This document shows positions 8,099 through 16,428 of a DNA stretch of 25,069 bases, piece after piece. Within the stretch, counting starts at the first letter, position 1. Each line of letters begins with the position of its first letter. Origin of the DNA: Desulfobacteraceae bacterium UBA2771 (GTDB lineage: Bacteria; Desulfobacterota; Desulfobacteria; Desulfobacterales; Desulfosarcinaceae); contig DEIP01000022.1 of NCBI GenBank assembly GCA_002352605.1, positions 1-25,069 of the forward strand, given 5' to 3'. Below the pieces are notes generated by a model. The model ran no database searches, had not been told where the DNA came from, and worked only from the letters and a program-made list of their open reading frames with translations. The position numbers were made by a program, and so were the translations under genes.

Positions 8099-9526
8099 AT
8101 GATGAAAACGTCCAACATCCCAGAGCGGGCCAAACCATTTCGACTGGTAAAATATTTTACGTTCACCAGCCTTATCCTGATTTTTATCGGAACGATCGTC
8201 CTTTCCTCGCTGAATACCCACTGGGTCCGTTCCCTGCAATACCAGAAAAGCGAAGACTATGCCCTTTTGCTTATCGAAAACCTGAACCATCAGGTTTTTC
8301 TGCAATTTATTCTTCCCGTGGGGCTAAAATATGGAAAAATTGAACTGAGGAATCAGGAACAATTTGAAAGGATGGACAGTGTCGTCCGCAGTACATTGCA
8401 CAGTTTCAAGGTTGAAATGGTCAATATCTACAGCAAGAATGACATCATTGCATACAGTTTTTCACAAGATCTGGTGGGAAGGGAAAACCTTGGGGGAACT
8501 TTTTACAATGGTGCGCTGGACGGTATTTCATCCTCCAAACTCGTTCAGAACGGTGCGTTCTGGGAAATTCTTTTGGGGATCCCTAAAGAGATCAAAATCA
8601 TCACATTTGCCGCCTTAAGGGCAGAAAAGCCTTTGTCACCAATTTCCGGTCCGGTATTGGGCGTCGTCGAAATCAGACAGGATCTATCCAGTGATTACAG
8701 GAAAATATTTAAATTTCAGGTGGTTGTTATTTGCACGATCAGCATTGTCATGGGAATTTTGCTGCTAACTTTGATTTATGTCGTGAAGCGGGGTGAGGGT
8801 ATCATTGAGAAGCGGGCTATCGAGCGGATACGGCTCAAAGAGCAACTGGCCAAAGCCAAACATCTGTCATCACTGGGAGAGATGGTCGCCGGGATCTCCC
8901 ATGAAATCAGAAATCCGCTGGGGATTATCAGCAGTTCCGCCGAATTGTTGAAAAAGAAGATGAACCCCCAGGACACCTTGAACGCCATTATCGATATCAT
9001 CGTGGCGGAGGCGCGGCGCCTGAACAAGATCATTTCTGATTTTTTAAACTTCGCGCGCCCAAAAAATCCCAATCGAAGTCCCTGCCGAATCGATGACGTG
9101 ATCATCAAAAACATCCATTTCCTGGAACCTCAGATAAAAGCGAATGGTTATGCGATCAGGACATGCTTCTGCAGCAACATCCCAATCATCATGGCTGATT
9201 CGGACATGCTCTACCAGGCCTTTCTCAACCTGCTAATCAACGGAATGCAGGCCATGCCCCGGGGTGGTGCCATTGACGTGACCATTGAGACGGGTAATGG
9301 CACGTTATGGGTTTTTGTTGAAGATGAAGGAGAGGGTGTCTCCATAGCGGATGCCGAAAAGATCTGGGATCCATTTTTTACCACCAAAGAAAAGGGCACG
9401 GGATTGGGTCTTGGAACCGTTAAAAATATTATTGAAGCCCATGACGGCATGATTCGGATTGACAACCGGCGTCAAAAAGGGGCACGGGTTTCTATCAAAT
9501 TCCCGTTAAGTCAGGAGGCCAGGTAA
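8099..9526 (+). CDS. Membrane sensor histidine kinase (NtrB/PilS/ZraS-like)
   Basis: A 475-residue two-component sensor. Two transmembrane helices (about 20-40 and 206-228) flank a 165-residue periplasmic sensor region that looks like a single Cache/PAS-type fold. A coiled linker then leads to the HisKA domain with phospho-acceptor His268 in 'ISHEIRNP', and a HATPase domain with N box 'NLLINGMQAMP', 'DEGEGV' and 'GTGLGLGTV'. The stop codon overlaps the next ATG by one base (TAATG), so kinase and regulator are cotranslated partners. True PilS proteins usually have six membrane helices, so I do not call it pilS despite the pil operon next door. The signal sensed is unknown. The ATG has only a weak ribosome site. 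Confidence 0.9.
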   Translation: MMKTSNIPERAKPFRLVKYFTFTSLILIFIGTIVLSSLNTHWVRSLQYQKSEDYALLLIENLNHQVFLQFILPVGLKYGKIELRNQEQFERMDSVVRSTLHSFKVEMVNIYSKNDIIAYSFSQDLVGRENLGGTFYNGALDGISSSKLVQNGAFWEILLGIPKEIKIITFAALRAEKPLSPISGPVLGVVEIRQDLSSDYRKIFKFQVVVICTISIVMGILLLTLIYVVKRGEGIIEKRAIERIRLKEQLAKAKHLSSLGEMVAGISHEIRNPLGIISSSAELLKKKMNPQDTLNAIIDIIVAEARRLNKIISDFLNFARPKNPNRSPCRIDDVIIKNIHFLEPQIKANGYAIRTCFCSNIPIIMADSDMLYQAFLNLLINGMQAMPRGGAIDVTIETGNGTLWVFVEDEGEGVSIADAEKIWDPFFTTKEKGTGLGLGTVKNIIEAHDGMIRIDNRRQKGARVSIKFPLSQEAR

Positions 9527-10911
9527 TGGAAAGCATCCTCATTGTTGATGATGAGAAAAATTACACACTCATTCTTGCGGCCATACTGGAAGATGTGGGC
9601 TTTGAGACACTTACCGCCGACAGCGGCCCAGAGGCGCTGGACATTCTATCCCAATCCGATGTGGATTTGGTTCTGACGGATATGAAAATGCCGGTCATGG
9701 ACGGCATCGATCTTCTTGAGCGGGTAAAACAAAAAGACGCGGATCTCCCGGTAATCATGATGACCGCGTACGGCTCCGTCGAAAAGGCCGTGGAAGCGAT
9801 GCAGAAAGGCGCTTACCATTACATTCTCAAGCCTTTCGACAATGAACGGCTTGTTCTTTATGTAAACAGAGCCGTTTCCATGTTCCGTGTGGTTAAGGAG
9901 AATCGCCAACTCAGAAGTGCGGTAGCGAGCCGCTACAGCTTCCACAACATCATCGGAAAAAGCAAAGCCATGCAGGATGTTTTTCACATCATCCGCAAAG
10001 TCGCACCGGCGGCGGCAACGGTCCTCATCGAAGGGGCCAGTGGCACGGGAAAGGAACTGGTGGCCAATGCCCTGCATTTTAATAGTCCCAGAAAAGATAA
10101 ACCCTTCGTGGCGGTCAATTGTTCCGCCTTGGCCGAGTCGCTTTTAGAAAGTGAGCTCTTCGGCCATGAAAAAGGGGCTTTCACCGGTGCGGTTGCCATG
10201 AAGAAGGGGCGCTTTGAAATCGCAGACAGCGGTACACTGTTTTTGGATGAAATCGGGGAACTCTCCGCGGGCTTGCAGGTGAAGCTGCTTCGTGTACTGC
10301 AGGAACGGGTGATCGAACGGGTGGGTGGGGTCAGGCCGATTCCCGTCAATATCCGTCTAATTGTAGCAACCAACAAATCGTTGAAGGAAGAAGTGGCCAA
10401 GGGTAATTTCCGGGAAGACCTTTTTTATCGGCTCAACGTGGTTCCCCTTACCTTGCCGCCGCTACGCGAACGCCTGGAAGACATCCAATCGCTGGTGAGG
10501 CATTTTATTGCCAAATTCAGCGATGAGCGTTTCACAGGGTTGCCGGTTACCGGAATTGACCGTGAAGTGGGGCGGCTGTTCTACGAATACGACTGGCCGG
10601 GAAATGTGCGGGAGTTGGAAAATATTATCGAACGGGCTGTGGTAATGAGTCCGGAGGCGATCATTCAGGTGTCTGATCTGCCAAAAGATTTTATCGACAC
10701 GGCCCACGGCACCTTACACATGGATGGCATTCCGGTGGATGCCAATTTATATGACACCTTGGCGCTTGTGGAAAAGAAGATGATCATCCGAGCATTGAAA
10801 AAAACCAACCATGTGCAGGCCCATGCGGCCGACCTGTTGGGTATCGGTAAAAGTGGGTTGAATCAAAAAATAAAAAAATACAAGCTACTGGAAAAAAACA
10901 AAACGCAATAA
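9526..10911 (+). CDS. Sigma-54-dependent response regulator (NtrC family)
   Basis: 461 residues in the classic three-part layout. The receiver domain (1-120) has acidic pocket D8/D9, phospho-acceptor Asp52 in 'LTDMKMP' and Lys102. The AAA+ domain (about 140-375) has Walker A GASGTGKE (170-177), the sigma-54 contact loop GAFTGA (217-222) and Walker B 'LFLDEIG' (238-244). The C-terminus is a Fis-type helix-turn-helix ('QAHAADLLGIGKSGLNQKI'). It is the cognate regulator of the upstream kinase and activates sigma-54 promoters. Adjacent pil genes are plausible targets, but the predicted pil promoter looks sigma-70-like and I found no convincing -24/-12 element in the shared region. Confidence 0.95.
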   Translation: MESILIVDDEKNYTLILAAILEDVGFETLTADSGPEALDILSQSDVDLVLTDMKMPVMDGIDLLERVKQKDADLPVIMMTAYGSVEKAVEAMQKGAYHYILKPFDNERLVLYVNRAVSMFRVVKENRQLRSAVASRYSFHNIIGKSKAMQDVFHIIRKVAPAAATVLIEGASGTGKELVANALHFNSPRKDKPFVAVNCSALAESLLESELFGHEKGAFTGAVAMKKGRFEIADSGTLFLDEIGELSAGLQVKLLRVLQERVIERVGGVRPIPVNIRLIVATNKSLKEEVAKGNFREDLFYRLNVVPLTLPPLRERLEDIQSLVRHFIAKFSDERFTGLPVTGIDREVGRLFYEYDWPGNVRELENIIERAVVMSPEAIIQVSDLPKDFIDTAHGTLHMDGIPVDANLYDTLALVEKKMIIRALKKTNHVQAHAADLLGIGKSGLNQKIKKYKLLEKNKTQ

Positions 10912-10923
10912 TCATTTGGTTTC

Positions 10924-10939
10924 CGGGTGTCTGCGCCCG
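10924..10939. terminator. Small bidirectional hairpin between convergent genes
   Basis: CGGGTG (10924-10929), loop TCTG, CGCCCG (10934-10939); six pairs with one G-U. It fills the 29-nt gap between the response regulator and the convergent TPR gene. T-runs on both sides are short, so it is a weak terminator candidate for both operons. Confidence 0.45.
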
Positions 10940-10940
10940 T

Positions 10941-11627
10941 TCAACGGTTGACCTTCTCACTTACCATGTCGGCATACATATTGTCCGGGAAATCGGTTAA
11001 AAATTGTTCGTACAGGGCGGTGCTTTTCTGCTTTTCACCCGTTGCTTCATAGAGCCGGGCCCGGTTGAAAAGCGCCTCGCTCTTCATGGTCGTCTCCTCG
11101 TCTGCCGAAATCGTTTCGAAATAGCGAATGGACTGAGGGTATTCCTTTTTCAGTGCATAGGCATGGCCCAGCCCGCTCATCACGATGTTTCTCAAGGCAG
11201 GGAACCGGTTAAAGTCATCCAGCGCTTGTGTGTACATGGCAATGGCGGTATCTGCGTCCCCGGCATTGTAACTGATGTCTCCGTATGCGATTCGAGCAAT
11301 CTTCACCGCACTTTTCGAACCATATTTATCGAAGATTTCAGTAAAATCGGCCTTCACCCGGTCATAGGCCGTCGTCGCATCGGTGTCTTGAAGGGCGGCC
11401 GAATACTTGGCCACGGCTTTTTCAACCCGTTCAGAGGCTTGGTTTTCATTCCGGTTGGAAACCTGACGTACCGTGGCAACGGCCAGCAGCAGAGCAACGA
11501 ATATCCCCGCACTGATCAGAACCATTTTTAAATTGGATCGTCCAAAGGCGATCAGTTTTCCTGAAAAGGAGATGAACTGATCGGGTTCTTTCAACAGTTG
11601 CTTGCGTGTCGCTGCCCCTTTGGCCAT
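10941..11627 (-). CDS. Membrane-anchored tetratricopeptide-repeat protein
   Basis: 228 residues: a basic cytoplasmic N-terminus, one transmembrane helix (34-53), a helical linker and about four TPR-like helix pairs (about 90-225), including 'GDISYNAGDADTAIAMYTQAL' and 'ALFNRARLYEATGEKQKSTALYEQFLTDFPDN'. The topology (short cytoplasmic tail, single helix, periplasmic TPR) resembles the YfgM/TPR_21 family of envelope chaperone-type proteins, but the family match is by eye only. It overlaps the PfkB gene by 37 nt and uses a GGAGG ribosome site within that gene, so it is translationally linked and last in its operon. Confidence 0.8.
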   Translation of the reverse strand: MAKGAATRKQLLKEPDQFISFSGKLIAFGRSNLKMVLISAGIFVALLLAVATVRQVSNRNENQASERVEKAVAKYSAALQDTDATTAYDRVKADFTEIFDKYGSKSAVKIARIAYGDISYNAGDADTAIAMYTQALDDFNRFPALRNIVMSGLGHAYALKKEYPQSIRYFETISADEETTMKSEALFNRARLYEATGEKQKSTALYEQFLTDFPDNMYADMVSEKVNR

Positions 11628-12616
11628 GATTCCTCCAGATTTTTTTTAATTCGCAGCCATCCGTCGGCGGGGATATCGGCGCCGATCACTTGACATACTT
11701 CATAACCACATGCCGAAGCAAGGGCGCCGCTTTTTTCGTGGAGGTAGCCGTTGACGAATCCATATAAAAAGCCGGACGCCCAGAGATCCCCGGCACCGGT
11801 GGTGTCAATGGCTGATCCCGGCCCCTGGGCCGGGATGCGGCAAACCCGGTTTTCATGCCGGATGAAGCTTCCTCTGGCGCCGACTTTCAAGACGGCAATA
11901 TCCACATGGCGAGCCAGTCGGGCCAGCGCCTGCGCTTCGTCCTCGAGTCCGGTATAGGCCCGGGCCTCATCTTCATTGGCGATCAGGATATCCACATATT
12001 GTTCGATAATGTCATCAAGAACGGCCTTGGATTGCTCGACCACGGTGAAACTGGCCAGATCCAAAGAGACCAATGCCCCGGCATGCTTGGCGGCGTTTAA
12101 CGCGGTCGTCATTAAGTCGGCATTGAACAGCAGGTAGCCCTCCATGTGGACCACGGCACTGTCCATGAAGCATTCCGGCGTGATCTCTTCCGGCCGGGTG
12201 TCTGCCGATGCCCCCAGGTAGGTGATCATGGTACGTTGGGCATCGGGGGTAATGATGGAAAGCACCCGGCCGGTGGGCAGGCCCGACGTCATCAAAAAGG
12301 GCTCCACCCCCCGTTCGACAAGGGCTTTATGAAAAAAGTGCCCGACATCATCATCTCCCCGTTTTCCAACAAAGCGGGCACAGCCGCCCAACCGTCCGAC
12401 ACCCACCGCCGTGTTGCATGCCGATCCGCCCGGTACATCGATGGGCCGGTTAGACAACCGGCTCAGAATCTCTTCCAGCGCCGGCATATCCACAAGGGTC
12501 ATGCCGCCTTTTTCAACACCGATACGGCGTACAAAGTCATCGCTTTCGTGAACCAATATGTCCACAAGTGCGGAACCAAGTCCTACGATCCGCGTTTTTT
12601 CACGTTGCAGTCTCAA
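11591..12616 (-). CDS. PfkB-family carbohydrate/nucleoside kinase (adenosine-kinase-like)
   Basis: A 341-residue ribokinase-fold enzyme. The N-terminus is 'IVGLGSALVDILV', substrate-side motif 'PGGSACNTAVGVGRLGG' lies near 63-80 and the PfkB signature 'DTTGAGDLWASGFL' holds the catalytic Asp in the GAGD anion hole. It phosphorylates a sugar or nucleoside with ATP; adenosine-kinase-like sequences look closest but the substrate cannot be fixed by eye. I chose the TTG at 12616 (AAAGGA six nt upstream, 10 nt after the previous stop) because longer starts would overlap the SH3 gene heavily; an ATG at 12667 is an alternative. Confidence 0.88.
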   Translation of the reverse strand: MRLQREKTRIVGLGSALVDILVHESDDFVRRIGVEKGGMTLVDMPALEEILSRLSNRPIDVPGGSACNTAVGVGRLGGCARFVGKRGDDDVGHFFHKALVERGVEPFLMTSGLPTGRVLSIITPDAQRTMITYLGASADTRPEEITPECFMDSAVVHMEGYLLFNADLMTTALNAAKHAGALVSLDLASFTVVEQSKAVLDDIIEQYVDILIANEDEARAYTGLEDEAQALARLARHVDIAVLKVGARGSFIRHENRVCRIPAQGPGSAIDTTGAGDLWASGFLYGFVNGYLHEKSGALASACGYEVCQVIGADIPADGWLRIKKNLEESWPKGQRHASNC

Positions 12617-12626
12617 ATCGAATCCT

Positions 12627-13064
12627 TTACCAAACCAGAGAGTGGTGAATCCATCCCTGGTCACCATCCGCGTGGACCACATGCAGCCATTTCCCTTTTT
12701 CTTTGAGCACTTTAAAGGGAACGCCCTTGTCCACGGTAAACCGGATATCGTTTTTGGTTCCCGGCCCTGAACGGACATTGCACTTGTCATTTTTTACAAT
12801 CACGGCTCGAACATCGGCGAGAAGAGAGTCGTGAATCCACCCGCGATCACCTTCGAAATCCTCGAACAGGTACCAGCTGCCTTGCTTATCGATCACCCGC
12901 AATGGATGATATTTTTCCACCTGCCAGATGACCGCACCACTGGTATTCGGTCCGGAACGAATGTTGGCGATATCGGCTTTCACACTCAACCGCTGGGCGT
13001 GAGCGAAGTTTGCGCCGACCAGGATCATGATGATTGCCAGAACCACGGGGATCAATTTATTCAT
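12627..13064 (-). CDS. Secreted protein with two bacterial SH3 domains
   Basis: 145 residues. A signal peptide (1-23) has an AHA-Q cleavage site. Two SH3_3-type domains follow, about 26-82 and 86-145, each with the 'N(I/V)RSGP' motif early and 'GWIH(D/H)SL' at the end. Such domains bind cell-wall peptides or glycans, so a periplasmic wall-binding role is inferred. The start at 13064 is supported by a clear signal peptide and a GGAG site 12 nt upstream. It lies 28 nt after the Fur-FeoA gene and 10 nt before the PfkB gene. Confidence 0.88.
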   Translation of the reverse strand: MNKLIPVVLAIIMILVGANFAHAQRLSVKADIANIRSGPNTSGAVIWQVEKYHPLRVIDKQGSWYLFEDFEGDRGWIHDSLLADVRAVIVKNDKCNVRSGPGTKNDIRFTVDKGVPFKVLKEKGKWLHVVHADGDQGWIHHSLVW

Positions 13065-13092
13065 GTTTCGATATCGCTCCTGAATAAACGAA

Positions 13093-13782
13093 TCAGGTTT
13101 TGTTGGGTTTGACCCGAACCAGCAGCTTTTGTGCCATGCCCCGGCCGAGTACGATCCGTTTGTAATCGATACCAATCACCAGCTGCCCCTTCCCTGAATT
13201 GGCGATCACATCCACTTCATCACCCATTCGAAGGCCCATGGCCATCAATCGTGCCCGCGCCATGGGGCCGCCGTCCAGCCGGGCGACGACCAGCCGTTCC
13301 CCCGCCGGTGCATCGGAAAGCGGTAGCAGTTCCCGTCGTTGGGACATACATTGCGCACAGATGCCGTACATCTCCATTTTGTGCTGGAGCAGGTGGAAGC
13401 CGTGACGCTCTGCAGCCTGAATCTGACGCGCTTCTAACTGCGGGTCTTCAAATTCTACGATTTTTCGGCATTTGGTGCAGACCATGTGGTCATGGTGCTG
13501 TCCCAGATGCAGATGTTCGTATAGAACCTCGCCGTTGTCGAACTGCTGTTTGCTGGCGAACCCATACTGACACATCAGTTTCAACGTGTCACGGACAAAT
13601 TCCGGATCCAGCCGGTGATCCAGCTCGTTAAGCCGTTCGATAATCTGGGCTGAGGATATATGACCATCGGTCCGCATAAAAGCTTCCATGACGACAAAAC
13701 GATGTTCAAAGTCTGTGAGCTGATCCTGTTTGAACAGCTTGCAGAACTGTTCCTTTTCCTGCTTGTGCAGTGTTTGTGGCAT
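13093..13782 (-). CDS. Fur-family metalloregulator fused to a FeoA domain
   Basis: 229 residues. The N-terminal half (about 5-150) is a Fur-type regulator: winged helix, then the dimerisation part with 'HHDHMVCTKC' and 'YGICAQC', supplying a Cys4 zinc site (C102, C105, C142, C145) and histidine metal ligands. The C-terminal half (about 154-225) is a FeoA/SH3-like domain: 'PLSDAPAGERLVVARLDGG...RLMAMGLRMGDEV' and 'VLGRGMAQKLLV'. Fur senses Fe2+ or a related metal; FeoA domains occur alone or on DtxR/IdeR/MntR regulators, so a FeoA tail on a Fur-type regulator is unusual. The ATG at 13782 has an AAGG site 7 nt upstream; a longer frame upstream looks non-coding. No feoB is nearby, so regulation of iron uptake elsewhere is inferred. 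Confidence 0.9.
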   Translation of the reverse strand: MPQTLHKQEKEQFCKLFKQDQLTDFEHRFVVMEAFMRTDGHISSAQIIERLNELDHRLDPEFVRDTLKLMCQYGFASKQQFDNGEVLYEHLHLGQHHDHMVCTKCRKIVEFEDPQLEARQIQAAERHGFHLLQHKMEMYGICAQCMSQRRELLPLSDAPAGERLVVARLDGGPMARARLMAMGLRMGDEVDVIANSGKGQLVIGIDYKRIVLGRGMAQKLLVRVKPNKT

Positions 13783-13840
13783 GGAATGGCCTTCATGAAA
13801 TGATGGAAAGAATTTCAGGTCTGAATGCAGGTTGATGGCC

Positions 13841-14092
13841 TCATGCCGGCCCGGGAATGGTGTAGCTGGTGCACGAGCCCGAACTGCAAGTCCGCGTCTG
13901 GGTGCTGACACCGGAATCGACCGGTTGGCCGGAACTACCGCCGCTGACCGTATGGTTGGTGGTGGAGAGAATTCGTTCCAGGTTGCCGGAACCGCAGTGG
14001 GAACAGACCATTTCCATCTCCTCGTCTTTATTCATTACCAGGATCTCCTGGTATTCGTCACAGTCCAGGCATTTGAATTCGAATATGGGCAT
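13841..14092 (-). CDS. FmdB-type small zinc-ribbon protein
   Basis: 83 residues beginning 'MPIFEFKCLDC', the signature of the FmdB/CxxC_CXXC_SSSS family, with zinc-binding Cys pairs C8/C11 and C30/C33. The C-terminal half is Ser/Gly/Thr-rich with a CSSGSC motif near the end. The family is of uncertain function (putative regulatory zinc ribbon). A GGAG ribosome site sits 6 nt before the ATG. It lies 40 nt after recN and 58 nt before the Fur-FeoA gene. Confidence 0.9.
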   Translation of the reverse strand: MPIFEFKCLDCDEYQEILVMNKDEEMEMVCSHCGSGNLERILSTTNHTVSGGSSGQPVDSGVSTQTRTCSSGSCTSYTIPGPA

Positions 14093-14132
14093 CTCGTTCT
14101 CCTTATGAAAATAATCTTTTAAAATCTGACCA

Positions 14133-15857
14133 TCATCTGGAAATTGTCAAGCACCGGGTGTGCTTTGCCATCAGGGCCCGGGCATGTTCCAAGGCGGTCC
14201 GGGTGATTTTTTCCCCGCCCAGCATGCGGGCGATCTCATTGATCCGTTCATCCGGGTCCATAGGCCTGATGGCGGTGGTGGTTCGGCCGTTCTCGACCTG
14301 TTTTTTTATATGGTAATGATGATCACCGAAGCGGGCAATTTGAGGGAGATGGGTGATGCAGATCAGCTGGTGTTTTTTAGAGAGGGCTTTCAGCTTTTTC
14401 CCCACCACGTCGGCCACGGCGCCGCCGATGCCGGCATCCACCTCGTCGAAAATCACAGTCCCTACGGCATCGGTTTCGGCCAGGATGGCCTTTAGTGCCA
14501 GCACAACCCGGGAGAGTTCTCCTCCCGAAGCGATGGCCACAAGCGGCTTTAACGATTCTCCCACATTGGGAGAGATCATGAACGCCGCTTGATCGATACC
14601 CGTAACCGACAGCTGCTTGTCATCCACATAAAGCCATGGGGATGCAGGTTTGCCGCAGGGGGGCAAAGAAAGGCGGACAGCGAACCGGCTGCCGGCCATT
14701 TTCAGACCGTTCAGCTCCTTTTCAACGGCTTGGGAAAAATCCGTGGCCACCCCTTTCCGTCGTTCAGACAAATGCCGGGCCAAATCCGCCACATGGTCGT
14801 AAACGTCGCTCAGCTGCGTTTCGTTTCGCCGAATATCATCGTCCAGATCGTCAACGGCACAAACCTCGGCTTCAATGGCATCGCGTTTTTGGAAAAGCGT
14901 TTCTAAGGACCCTCCGTATTTTCGCTTCAACCGGTTGATCAGATCCAGGCGGGTTTCCACCGACTCAAGCCGATCCGTTTCGTTGTTCAGGGTCCCCAGG
15001 TAAGACCGCAACGTTTCCGTCACATCCTCCAGGCCGAAGAGGTGGTCGGAAAGCCCTTGCACCCCCGCCGTCAACCCATCGTCCAGGTCCGCTGCCTTCT
15101 CCAGGCATTTGCGCACTTCCCCCAGCTGCTCCAAAATAGCCCCATCGGCCCCGTGAAGGGATTCGATGACCGAAAAAACGGACCGGTGGAGGAATTCGGT
15201 GTGCTTGAGCCGCAGCTTGTCTTTCTCCAGGGATTCATCCTCGCCAGGCATGATGTCGGCATCGGCAATCTCCGCTGCCTGATACCGGAGCAGGTCCATC
15301 TCCTTTTCCCGGTTGTTCTTTTTGGCCTTGAGGACATCAAGCGTCCGGAACAACGGTACCAATTGCTCATAGCGGTCGGCCACCTGTGCAACCAGTGGCA
15401 AAAGACCGCCGAAACGGTCCAGAATGGACAGATGGGTTTCTTCCCTGAGCAACCCCTGGTGGGCGCGCTGGCCGGAAATGCCGGCCAGATTCGCGGTGAT
15501 GGATGCCAGCATCTGCATGGTGGCCATTCGGTCGTTGATGTAGACACGATGGCGGTCGTTTCCGGCGATGACCCTGCGCACCAGCAAACCGTCTTTGGGT
15601 TCATAGCCGTTTTCAGCCATAATCGCCGCGGCTTTGGATGCTTCGGGAACATCGAAGAATGCAGACAATTCGGCGGTGTCATTTCCATCCCGGATCATTT
15701 TGGCGCTGGCGCGAGACCCCAACAGCAGGTTTACCGCGTTGATGATAATGGATTTACCGGCGCCGGTTTCGCCACTCAAGATGGTCAACCCATCTTCGAA
15801 GTGGATATTCAGATCGTCGATAATAGCGAAATTCTTGATTAACAGTTCTTTGAGCAT
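14133..15857 (-). CDS. recN: DNA repair ATPase RecN
   Basis: RecN is an SMC-like ATPase that acts on DNA double-strand breaks in recombinational repair. 574 residues, near the usual 550-570. Classic start 'MLKELLIKNFAIIDDLNI', Walker A GETGAGKS (29-36), long coiled-coil arms (about 160-385), then the ABC signature 'ASGGELSRVVLALKAIL', Walker B 'VIFDEVDAGIGG' and the His switch 'ICITHLPQIA'. The ATG at 15857, with a G-rich ribosome site, matches the family N-terminus; a longer upstream frame is rejected. It is the first gene of the minus-strand cluster, with a promoter at 15909-15937 and a palindrome at 15880-15898. Confidence 0.97.
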   Translation of the reverse strand: MLKELLIKNFAIIDDLNIHFEDGLTILSGETGAGKSIIINAVNLLLGSRASAKMIRDGNDTAELSAFFDVPEASKAAAIMAENGYEPKDGLLVRRVIAGNDRHRVYINDRMATMQMLASITANLAGISGQRAHQGLLREETHLSILDRFGGLLPLVAQVADRYEQLVPLFRTLDVLKAKKNNREKEMDLLRYQAAEIADADIMPGEDESLEKDKLRLKHTEFLHRSVFSVIESLHGADGAILEQLGEVRKCLEKAADLDDGLTAGVQGLSDHLFGLEDVTETLRSYLGTLNNETDRLESVETRLDLINRLKRKYGGSLETLFQKRDAIEAEVCAVDDLDDDIRRNETQLSDVYDHVADLARHLSERRKGVATDFSQAVEKELNGLKMAGSRFAVRLSLPPCGKPASPWLYVDDKQLSVTGIDQAAFMISPNVGESLKPLVAIASGGELSRVVLALKAILAETDAVGTVIFDEVDAGIGGAVADVVGKKLKALSKKHQLICITHLPQIARFGDHHYHIKKQVENGRTTTAIRPMDPDERINEIARMLGGEKITRTALEHARALMAKHTRCLTISR

Positions 15858-15879
15858 GGTGCCCCCACCGCAAGGTCGC

Positions 15880-15898
15880 CGTCGGTGATCATCCGACG
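15880..15898. promoter_or_regulatory. Palindromic operator candidate in the recN leader
   Basis: CGTCGG (15880-15885) and CCGACG (15893-15898) are perfect inverted arms around a 7-nt centre that is itself almost symmetric (TGATCA plus T). It sits a few bases downstream of the predicted recN transcription start. recN is a common SOS gene, so this could be a LexA-type site of unfamiliar sequence; that is inference. Confidence 0.45.
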
Positions 15899-15908
15899 AA
15901 TCGCTATT

Positions 15909-15937
15909 ATCATAAAAAAGGCAACGGGGGGAAGCAA
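15909..15937 (-). promoter_or_regulatory. Predicted sigma-70 promoter of recN
   Basis: On the minus strand TTGCTT (15937-15932), 17-nt spacer, TATGAT (15914-15909). Predicted start near 15902, about 45 nt before the recN ATG. Confidence 0.55.
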
Positions 15938-16428
15938 GCATTATCGTAACCGGAGATGCGGCAACTTGGGCACACGGCGGAATCTGTGGATTATTCCGGA
16001 TATCCCGATATCTCACGGATTTTTCTATAAAGCGGCCGGAACCGGCGATAGATCCGCCTATCCGTCAATTGTCAAACGCCCGTTTGTTTTTTCGGGTTGA
16101 AGTTTGGCAATGAGGTGCTATACTCAGGTAGTTGCAATGGAATTCTCACCCTGATGAGCAATTAGCGACGAGCGGCGTTTACCGTGCATATGCCTTAACC
16201 CGTGACCCTGTCCATTGCATCCGGCTTCCTTACCGGCTGAATACCCGGTTCCCGGGATATGTCGATTGTCGTCGGAAACGCTTCTCACCGACCACGCCGC
16301 TCTGACGGCGGACCTGGAAGCCGAACGCAAAGATCTCATTTTCCTGTTGCGGCTGAAAAAACATTGGGGTACGCCATTAACCCGATCCACATCTCCTGCA
16401 GCGGTCATTAAAAATAGAGGGGGAAACC
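15938..16428 (+). other. Long leader/control region upstream of the first PrkA gene
   Basis: Nearly 500 nt without a convincing gene; short ORFs here lack ribosome sites and family resemblance. It holds a candidate plus-strand promoter, TTGAAG (16097-16102), 16-nt spacer, TATACT (16119-16124), which would give a leader of about 300 nt. Several hairpins are possible, including GATAG/CTATC near 16050 and a long-range 9-bp inverted repeat, TGCAATGGA (16133-16141) with TCCATTGCA (16211-16219). A long structured 5' leader is therefore possible. No convincing sigma-54 element was seen: a TGGCA-N7-TGC near 16105 is one base too short. Confidence 0.4.

Noticed and set aside
13783..13911. N-terminal extension of the Fur-FeoA protein
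   Set aside because: It runs back into the end of the zinc-ribbon gene and carries no conserved residues; ATG at 13782 has a suitable ribosome site.
15042..15842. Plus-strand open frame of 266 codons
   Set aside because: Antisense to the well-supported recN; a composition shadow.
16150..16185. Hammerhead ribozyme suggested by CTGATGAG
   Set aside because: The matching CGAAA core strand and flanking helices are missing.
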